Positions 32,908 to 37,212 of a DNA stretch of 37,212 nt are shown here, piece after piece. The position numbers and the translations under genes were made by a program. Positions within the stretch are counted from its first letter, which is position 1, and the number at the start of each line of letters is the position of its first letter. This DNA comes from an uncultured Clostridia bacterium (GTDB lineage Bacteria > Bacillota > Clostridia > Christensenellales > Pumilibacteraceae): positions 1 through 37,212 of the forward strand of contig CALVTM010000012.1 in assembly GCA_944362615.1 (NCBI GenBank), given 5' to 3'. Below the pieces are notes generated by a model. The model was not told the DNA's origin. It searched no databases and worked only from the letters and a program-made list of their open reading frames with translations.

Positions 32908-32945
32908 TAAAAAAAGACTGCCGCACACGAGGTTAGGCAGTCTTT
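32908..32945 (-). terminator. Terminator of the rpsF-ssb-rpsR operon
   Basis: AAAGACTGCC (32913-32922) pairs with GGCAGTCTTT (32936-32945), followed on the minus strand by a run of T. It lies 15 nt after the rpsR stop. Confidence 0.9.
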
Positions 32946-32959
32946 GTCTTACTTTTTAC

Positions 32960-33244
32960 TTATTCACCTTTGAAGGGAAGAAGCGCCATATTGCGCGCGC
33001 GCTTGATGGCAACGGTGAGCTGACGCTGATGATGCGCGCAGCAACCGCTCGTGCGTGCGGATACGATCTTGCCCTTTTCGGTCACATACTTTCTGAGACG
33101 GGATACGTCCTTGTAATCAATAACGGCTATACCCTTCTCGCAAAATTCGCAAACCTTTCTCTTCTGAGGGCGGCGAACCTTCTTGCTCTTTTCCTCTCCG
33201 CCGAATTCCTTGCCGGCAGGAGCGGGTTTTTTATTGTTTTCCAT
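32960..33244 (-). CDS. rpsR: 30S ribosomal protein S18
   Basis: 94 aa. The conserved S18 core runs from KVCEFCEKG to [17 protein letters not shown] and CCAHH suggest the zinc-binding (C+) form. The N-terminus is lengthened by a Lys/Glu/Pro-rich segment of about 20 residues. It is the last gene of the rpsF-ssb-rpsR operon, where S18 pairs with S6 on the 30S platform. Confidence 0.97.
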   Translation of the reverse strand: MENNKKPAPAGKEFGGEEKSKKVRRPQKRKVCEFCEKGIAVIDYKDVSRLRKYVTEKGKIVSARTSGCCAHHQRQLTVAIKRARNMALLPFKGE

Positions 33245-33267
33245 GATAATTCAACTCCTTAGTATCA

Positions 33268-33675
33268 TCAGAAAGGAAGCGACTCATCGCTGACCTGCTC
33301 AAGAGTGGACGCACCGCCCGAACGACGGGGCGTTGCCGCCGGAGCCTGCTCTTCGCCACGCGGGCTGAGGAACTCCACCTCATCGGCTGTTATGTCAACG
33401 CTGGTGCGCTTGTTGCCGTCCTTGTCCGTATAATCGTTTATCTGCAAAGAACCTACGACGCTCACCTTTCTGCCCTTGGCAAGAAAGGAATTGCAATTCT
33501 CAGCCGTTTTACGGAACGTCACTACACGGAAAAAGTCCGCGGTGCGCTCGTCCTGCTGTGCAGCCGCAAAACGACGATTAACCGCAACGGTGAACCTGCA
33601 AACGGGCGTTCCGTTCGCGGATACGGAATAATCGGGATCAGCTGTTAAATTTCCGACGATGAAAATTTTATTCAT
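33268..33675 (-). CDS. ssb: Single-stranded DNA-binding protein
   Basis: 135 aa. OB-fold of residues 1-105 (MNKIFIVGNLTADPDYSVSA, FTVAVNRRF, VVGSLQINDYTDKDGNKR), then a flexible linker and the acidic C-terminal tip DESLPF that recruits partner proteins. It covers single-stranded DNA during replication and repair. It sits between rpsF and rpsR, the standard Bacillota arrangement. A short linker makes it smaller than the typical 160-170 aa SSB. Confidence 0.97.
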   Translation of the reverse strand: MNKIFIVGNLTADPDYSVSANGTPVCRFTVAVNRRFAAAQQDERTADFFRVVTFRKTAENCNSFLAKGRKVSVVGSLQINDYTDKDGNKRTSVDITADEVEFLSPRGEEQAPAATPRRSGGASTLEQVSDESLPF

Positions 33676-33686
33676 AATAGCTCCTG

Positions 33687-34184
33687 TTATTCTGCGGTCT
33701 GTTCGGTCGCCTCTGCAGGCGCTTCCGCACTTACCTCTTCCGTAGCCGGCTCTTCAGCAGGCGTCTCGGACGCTGCCTGAGCTTCAGCCTGTTGTGCTGC
33801 CGCAAGCGCCGCCTCTTCGCGCGCCTTTGCTGCCGCAGCAGCCGCAGCTGCCTTCTCCGCCGCTTTTGCTCTTCTCGCCTCTTCAGCACGCGTAAGCTTG
33901 TTCTCGATCTTCTTGGTAACGATGAATCTCATTACCGCATCGGTGATACGCATCTGACGCTCCAGCTCGGCAGGAACATCTTCGGAAGCGGTGAAGTTCA
34001 TGAGAACGTAAAAGCCCTCGCTCATAAAGTTGATTTTGTAAGCGAGTTTGCGCACGCCCCACTTCACTACCTCTGCGTTTCCGCCTGCGCTCTCGACGAC
34101 TTTCTTGAAGCGTTCGATAAGCTCCTCACGAGCCGCATCTTCGAGTTTCGGAGAGAGAATGTAAAGAATTTCGTAATCGGTCAT
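33687..34184 (-). CDS. rpsF: 30S ribosomal protein S6 with Ala/Glu-rich extension
   Basis: 165 aa, where S6 is usually 95-100. Residues 1-95 are the S6 fold (MTDYEILYILSPKLEDAARE, WGVRKLAYKI, GFYVLMNF, MRFIVTKK). The remaining 70 or so residues are an Ala-, Glu- and Lys-rich helix followed by an acidic, Pro-rich tail, predicted to be disordered or coiled. The ATG at 34184 follows a perfect AAGGAGGT; the frame remains open upstream but lacks an RBS there. It is the first gene of the operon with ssb and rpsR. Confidence 0.95.
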   Translation of the reverse strand: MTDYEILYILSPKLEDAAREELIERFKKVVESAGGNAEVVKWGVRKLAYKINFMSEGFYVLMNFTASEDVPAELERQMRITDAVMRFIVTKKIENKLTRAEEARRAKAAEKAAAAAAAAKAREEAALAAAQQAEAQAASETPAEEPATEEVSAEAPAEATEQTAE

Positions 34185-34208
34185 ACTATACCTCCTTTTG
34201 GATTTACA

Positions 34209-34266
34209 GCCTACGGCACTCCGCCGCAAGCAAGGATAAAAGGCCTCCCTTTCGGAAAGCCTTTAT
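34209..34266 (-). ncRNA. Structured rpsF leader, candidate S6:S18 autoregulatory element
   Basis: Two hairpins lie between the promoter and the RBS. The first (34239-34264) has AAAGGC/GCCTTT arms and sits at the predicted transcription start; it can also end upstream read-through. The second is a 9-bp stem (34209-34217 with 34223-34231) with a 5-nt loop. Many bacteria carry an S6:S18-binding leader upstream of rpsF. I could not verify its consensus here, so the regulatory role is a suggestion. Confidence 0.4.
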
Positions 34267-34295
34267 ATTCTATCATAGTCCGCCTATCTTTGCAA
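34267..34295 (-). promoter_or_regulatory. Promoter of the rpsF operon
   Basis: On the minus strand TTGCAA (34295-34290), 17-nt spacer, TAGAAT (34272-34267). The predicted start near 34260 lies in the first leader hairpin. Confidence 0.65.
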
Positions 34296-34401
34296 GCGTT
34301 TTGACACGATTATTTGCGGATTTTATTTTAACGGGCATCTGCTCTTTTATGCGTATCCGGTCAAGACCGCCGGTCAGATCGCGCCCGTTTTCCCGCCGCG
34401 C

Positions 34402-35382
34402 TCAATGGTTCTTCTTTATTTTCGCCGAACGCGCAAACAGGGATATGGCGGCTATAAGCTCCAGTCCGGCAGTGATGTATACCCACACGTTCTGCTCGAA
34501 GAAGCTGTCCGGAAGCGCCGCGCCTTCAATGCTGAATTCCATACTTCCCGCTATCTCGTACAGCGGATTGATGACCATTGTCGCAATAAATGCGAATATC
34601 AGCAGCACTCCCATTATTATCGCAAGCGCTTTTTTACGGGTAAGCGAACCGACAAGTCCGAACAGTGCAAACAGCGCCGGAAGTATCGTTATCAGAAGTA
34701 TGACGAGTTTCTGCGGTATGCTGCCATTGCTGACCATATGCACGCCCTGCGTCGTAACAAACAGTCCGTTGCCTATGACGCCGAACACCAAAAGCAGTAC
34801 GCTCATGACTCCTGCCGCCGCCGAAAGCACTACGGACAGTACCATTGAAAACACTCCGGTCTGCTTCTGAGGCTGAGCAGGTACGGGAAGCTGCGTCGGA
34901 ACATATGAAGTATACTGCGGCTGCTGCTCTTTCTCCGCACCCGCCGAATGAGCTTCCGCTCCGCTGTCCTGAGCAGTGTACTGCTGCTCCGCATTGTCAC
35001 GGGGTTTTTCGGCTTCGGGCTCTCTGCGGTATTCGTAAAGGTCGCGCGGCGTATCGTACTCCGACGGAGCTCCGCCCGCATAATCGTCCGTATAGTTATC
35101 GCGGTAAAGTTCTTCGTTCTCCCCCGGCTGATCCTTTCTCGCTTTTGCCTTATAAAGCAGGTTCTCATACTCTTCACGCGACAAATATACGCCGCTGCTT
35201 CTGTCCGGCAGCTGCGCCTGCTGAGGCGTATCGTACTGATCTTCCCTTCTGTTTGTCGCGTATCGCTTTATCGCAGAACGTCTGGGTATCTTCAGTACAC
35301 AACCGCAATTGGGGCATATCTGAACGTCTCTCGCCTCAGGCGGGAATATAGTCCCGCACTTGGGGCATCTCACTTTCACCAT
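34402..35382 (-). CDS. Zinc-ribbon membrane protein of unknown function
   Basis: About 326 aa. An N-terminal zinc ribbon (MVKVRCPKCG ... CPNCGCVL, two CxxC pairs in residues 6-30) is followed by a long acidic, Tyr/Gln/Glu-rich linker (about 45-175). Four hydrophobic helices complete the protein (about residues 182-320). The layout is common among uncharacterised Bacillota membrane proteins. The preferred start is the ATG at 35382, behind GGAGG and downstream of the promoter; the longer frame would cross that promoter. No function is suggested by the neighbours. Confidence 0.8.
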   Translation of the reverse strand: MVKVRCPKCGTIFPPEARDVQICPNCGCVLKIPRRSAIKRYATNRREDQYDTPQQAQLPDRSSGVYLSREEYENLLYKAKARKDQPGENEELYRDNYTDDYAGGAPSEYDTPRDLYEYRREPEAEKPRDNAEQQYTAQDSGAEAHSAGAEKEQQPQYTSYVPTQLPVPAQPQKQTGVFSMVLSVVLSAAAGVMSVLLLVFGVIGNGLFVTTQGVHMVSNGSIPQKLVILLITILPALFALFGLVGSLTRKKALAIIMGVLLIFAFIATMVINPLYEIAGSMEFSIEGAALPDSFFEQNVWVYITAGLELIAAISLFARSAKIKKNH

Positions 35383-35413
35383 TGCCGAGTCCTCCCCCCC
35401 GATTAGTATATTC

Positions 35414-35442
35414 ATTATACACTTCCCTATGAAATCTGTCAA
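35414..35442 (-). promoter_or_regulatory. Perfect consensus promoter of the zinc-ribbon gene
   Basis: On the minus strand TTGACA (35442-35437), 17-nt spacer, TATAAT (35419-35414). It defines the 35382 start as the first usable one. Confidence 0.85.
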
Positions 35443-35525
35443 GCCCTTTTTTCTTTTCGGCACGCCCGCAGACCGCCGCGCATCACACAAAAAACACCTG
35501 ATCTGAAAAATCTGGATAATTTTAC

Positions 35526-35554
35526 TTGACAAATCATATATATACGTGTATAAT
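35526..35554 (+). promoter_or_regulatory. Perfect consensus promoter of the initiator tRNA gene
   Basis: TTGACA 35526-35531, 17-nt spacer, TATAAT 35549-35554, with an AT-rich spacer. Transcription starts about 40 nt before the mature tRNA. Confidence 0.85.
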
Positions 35555-35599
35555 TAGTATGCTGTCTCAAAAAGGCAGTCTGAATATCACACAATTTGA

Positions 35600-35675
35600 C
35601 GCGGGGTAGAGCAGTCGGTAGCTCGTTGGGCTCATAACCCAGAGGTCGCAGGTTCGAGTCCTGCTCCCGCAACCA
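35600..35675 (+). tRNA. Initiator tRNA-fMet (CAU)
   Basis: 76 nt including an encoded CCA (35673-35675). The acceptor stem pairs CGCGGGG with TCCCGCA, leaving the C1-A72 mismatch typical of formylatable initiator tRNA. The anticodon loop is CTCATAA with the three G-C pairs (GGG/CCC) that mark initiators, and the T-arm has GGTTCGAGTCC. The gene stands alone with its own promoter and terminator. The minus-strand frames crossing it are spurious. Confidence 0.97.
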
Positions 35676-35682
35676 AATCAGT

Positions 35683-35720
35683 TGCCGTTGTTGATACAAT
35701 ATCAGCAACGGTAATTTTTT
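35683..35720 (+). terminator. Intrinsic terminator of the tRNA gene
   Basis: CCGTTGTTGAT (35685-35695) pairs with ATCAGCAACGG (35701-35711, one G-U pair), followed by TAATTTTTT. Confidence 0.9.
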
Positions 35721-36059
35721 GTTTATATGCGTTTTGGGCTGATTTTGAGGTGAAATCCGGAGTATTCCGCATAATTTCGGCTCTGTGCCAAGGATAGGTC
35801 AGCATCCTATACTTCACTGCCCGGAAACAACAGCACTAAGTAAAATAACAATCGTTGAAAGATAGAAACTATAAATTATTATTCTCTATATAAAAAAGCT
35901 GTCCATGGCCGGGAGCACTGCCCGCTGTGGACGGTTTTCTTCTTGTACCCCCGGGACAAAAGGGACAAAAAGGACAGCAAATCTTCGGGCAGAACACCTA
36001 CTTGTAATTTGCCGCCTCTAGAGTTAACATGACACACACCTTTGAAGGAGGGTAATGAA
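35721..36059. other. Intergenic segment between tRNA and mobile remnant
   Basis: No supported gene. A hairpin with GTCCA (35901-35905) and TGGAC (35928-35932), followed by GGTTTTCTTCTTG, resembles a plus-strand terminator. A short iterated motif GGGACAAAA/GGGACAAAAA/GGACAG follows at about 35952-35977. A strong RBS, GAAGGAGGG (36044-36052), precedes the broken gene at 36060. Confidence 0.5.
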
Positions 36060-36378
36060 ATGGACGACTATATAAAAACGGCTGCGGCAATATGTCGAGG
36101 CCAACCCAATCCTCTTTGATGGGGAGTGGGATCATCCTGCAATGGATTCTTTGTACTGGCACTACAGTGAAAGCCACTACATGGGCAATGAGAAAACCAA
36201 GGAAATCAGCCGTGAATTGAATGACCGCCTTGAAGAACTGTCCTTCCGGGAGAACAACCGAGTGTTTTTCCTGGTAGGTTCTCTCTGTGCCGAGCATGAG
36301 CGGATTGCTTTCTTTGCCGGACTCCAATTGGGAGCGCAGCTGATGCTGGAGTTAATGGAAGAAACTGTTCAGGACTGA
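36060..36378 (+). pseudogene. Frameshifted small mobile-element-type gene
   Basis: The ATG at 36060 has GGAGG upstream, but that frame ends after about 19 codons. One extra G near 36080-36081 explains this. Removing it joins the start to the frame that reads VEANPILFDGEWDHPAMDSLY and continues to the stop at 36378, giving about 105 residues. The product is small, acidic and helical (LNDRLEELSF, FFAGLQLGAQLMLELMEE). I associate it with uncharacterised small proteins (DUF6809-like) of Clostridia and their conjugative elements, but only by resemblance. A shorter protein from ATG 36142 could still be made. Confidence 0.65.
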
Positions 36379-36527
36379 AACTCACAGAGCCTTTCACATC
36401 TAACAAGGACAAACAGAATAAACATCCCCGCGTAGAAACGCGGGGTATTTCATTTTCGGGTATAACCCTAATCTTTATTGGCTACGCACAAGTGCGCCGG
36501 AGAATTGGCCTGCCAGCCATGCATTCG

Positions 36528-36998
36528 TTACTTGCTACCCGTAAACGGGTCTCGCGGGTCAAACATGCTCAGTTGCTCGCTCTCTCTGTCTTGCTTTAAC
36601 TGATTCGCTATATACTCTTTTATTGCATTTGTGTTTTTCCCGACTGTATCTACATAGTATCCCTTGCACCAAAATTCGCGGTTGCGGTATGCAAACTTCA
36701 TGTTCCCCCATTTCTGAAATATCATCAGGCTACTCTTCCCTTTCAGATATCCCATGAATCCCGCTACGCTCATTTTGGGCGGGATACTCACCAGAAGATG
36801 TACGTGATCGGGACATATCTCTCCCTCTATGATCTCTACTCCTTTCCATTCGCACAGCTTCCTCAGTATGTCTCTGATCTCCAATCTCTTTCCTTCAAAA
36901 AATACTTTCCTTCTGTATTTCGGCGCAAAAACTAAATGATACTTGCAATTCCATTTCGTATGTGCTAAACTGTTTACGATATTGTTTTGCTCCTGCAT
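36528..36998 (-). CDS. tnpA: IS200/IS605 family Y1 transposase TnpA
   Basis: 156 aa, normal for TnpA. HVHLLVS (near residue 66) is the HUH metal-binding motif and YYVDTVGKNTNAIKEYIANQ carries the catalytic tyrosine of the Y1 nucleases. KYHLVFAPKYRRKVF is the conserved N-terminal strand. It excises and inserts the element as a single strand at replication forks. No tnpB is present, as in the IS200 subgroup. All key residues are intact, so it may be active. The GGAGG RBS (37007-37011) is inside an inverted repeat. Confidence 0.95.
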   Translation of the reverse strand: MQEQNNIVNSLAHTKWNCKYHLVFAPKYRRKVFFEGKRLEIRDILRKLCEWKGVEIIEGEICPDHVHLLVSIPPKMSVAGFMGYLKGKSSLMIFQKWGNMKFAYRNREFWCKGYYVDTVGKNTNAIKEYIANQLKQDRESEQLSMFDPRDPFTGSK

Positions 36999-37007
36999 TA
37001 TGATATC

Positions 37008-37066
37008 CTCCGATTGTGTATTCTTTTTCTGACTGGTAGGTCAACTCTTATTTTACACAATCGGAG
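37008..37066 (-). promoter_or_regulatory. tnpA leader stem that sequesters the ribosome-binding site
   Basis: 13-nt perfect arms, 37008-37020 and 37054-37066 (CTCCGATTGTGTA and its complement), enclose 33 nt. On the minus strand the downstream arm contains the GGAG of the tnpA RBS. In IS200 a comparable leader hairpin blocks impinging transcription and translation, which keeps transposition rare. Confidence 0.85.
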
Positions 37067-37130
37067 TTCTTTTGTCATCCTCATCGGCTTTAGCCTTCTC
37101 TGAACCCCGCGACTATCGCGGGGTTTTCTT

Positions 37131-37212
37131 ATGACGGTGAATTATACTATTAAGTGCAACAGTAGAGAGAAAAAAAGGAGTTCATACAAATCTGTGGTAA
37201 AATAGAGTTGCA
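37131..37212. other. Window end, possible edge of another mobile element
   Basis: AT-rich sequence without a gene. TGCAAC (37155-37160) and GTTGCA (37207-37212) are inverted, and AAGTGCAAC resembles ends of some IS30-like elements. The window stops before this can be judged. Confidence 0.2.

Larger units (their letters stand above)
36418..37130 (-). mobile_element. IS200-type insertion sequence (IS200/IS605 family)
   Basis: A single-gene element with tnpA on the minus strand. Subterminal hairpins replace terminal inverted repeats: CCCCGCG/CGCGGGG at 36426-36445 and again, with another loop, at 37105-37123. These hairpins are what the Y1 transposase recognises on single-stranded DNA. Exact ends cannot be fixed without an empty site. 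One end hairpin is duplicated as a solo copy at 267-303. Confidence 0.85.

Noticed and set aside
35439..35817. Minus-strand frames reading REQDSNLRPLGYEPNELPTALP and GAGLEPATSGL
   Set aside because: They are the antisense of the initiator tRNA gene. Such peptides recur as false proteins wherever tRNA genes are translated.
36060..36120. Programmed frameshift in the gene after the tRNA
   Set aside because: There is no slippery heptamer or stimulatory structure at the shift; a simple extra G explains it better.
1..37212. CRISPR array, prophage or conjugation module
   Set aside because: No regularly spaced direct repeats, Cas genes, phage structural genes, integrase or relaxase were found; the only transposase is the IS200-type TnpA.

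Overview
The window looks like a chromosomal segment of an anaerobic, Gram-positive-type Bacillota (Clostridia-like) bacterium, probably from a gut-like habitat. The evidence is a class III anaerobic ribonucleotide reductase (nrdD/nrdG) behind paired NrdR-type boxes, an Fe-S/flavin ene-reductase, RHS polymorphic-toxin debris, BspA-type leucine-rich repeats, and many near-consensus sigma-70/SigA promoters (TTGACA-17-TATAAT). I cannot name a genus from sequence alone.

Region 1 (about 1-6960) is AT-rich and accessory. It opens with a palindrome-rich repeat block (a 77-nt perfect direct repeat, stacked hairpins and a copy of an IS200-type end hairpin). An array of minus-strand RHS toxin-tail modules follows, each next to a small candidate immunity or companion gene. 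Two modules still carry the RHS core as a near-identical 531-bp repeat. One core has a Trp-to-stop mutation and the other has lost its 5' end at a breakpoint. Three more tails have no core. No full-length secreted RHS gene is present, so this reads as an orphan-cassette reservoir or graveyard.

Region 2 (about 6960-15700) holds single genes with their own promoters: a lipoprotein, a cation diffusion facilitator with an apparently leaderless mRNA, a frameshifted BspA-like lipoprotein, a 712-residue membrane protein of unknown function, and a three-domain ene-reductase.

Region 3 (15732-25257, minus strand) is a Wzx/Wzy-type surface-polysaccharide operon. In transcription order it encodes a priming glycosyl-1-phosphate transferase, a DUF4422 transferase, a GT2, a GT4, RmlB, a second DUF4422 transferase, a Wzy-like polymerase, a capsular glycosyltransferase and a Wzx flippase with an unusual Pro-repeat/Tyr-rich tail. 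One consensus promoter with an inverted-repeat pair sits upstream.

Region 4 (25525-35382, minus strand) is housekeeping: TtcA-like tRNA thiolase (leaderless), pullulanase, rplI, a low-molecular-weight tyrosine phosphatase, nrdG, nrdD, the rpsF-ssb-rpsR operon and a zinc-ribbon membrane protein.

Region 5 (35526-37212) has an initiator tRNA gene with its own promoter and terminator. It is followed by mobile-element material: a frameshifted small gene and an IS200-type element whose tnpA ribosome-binding site lies in a long inverted repeat.
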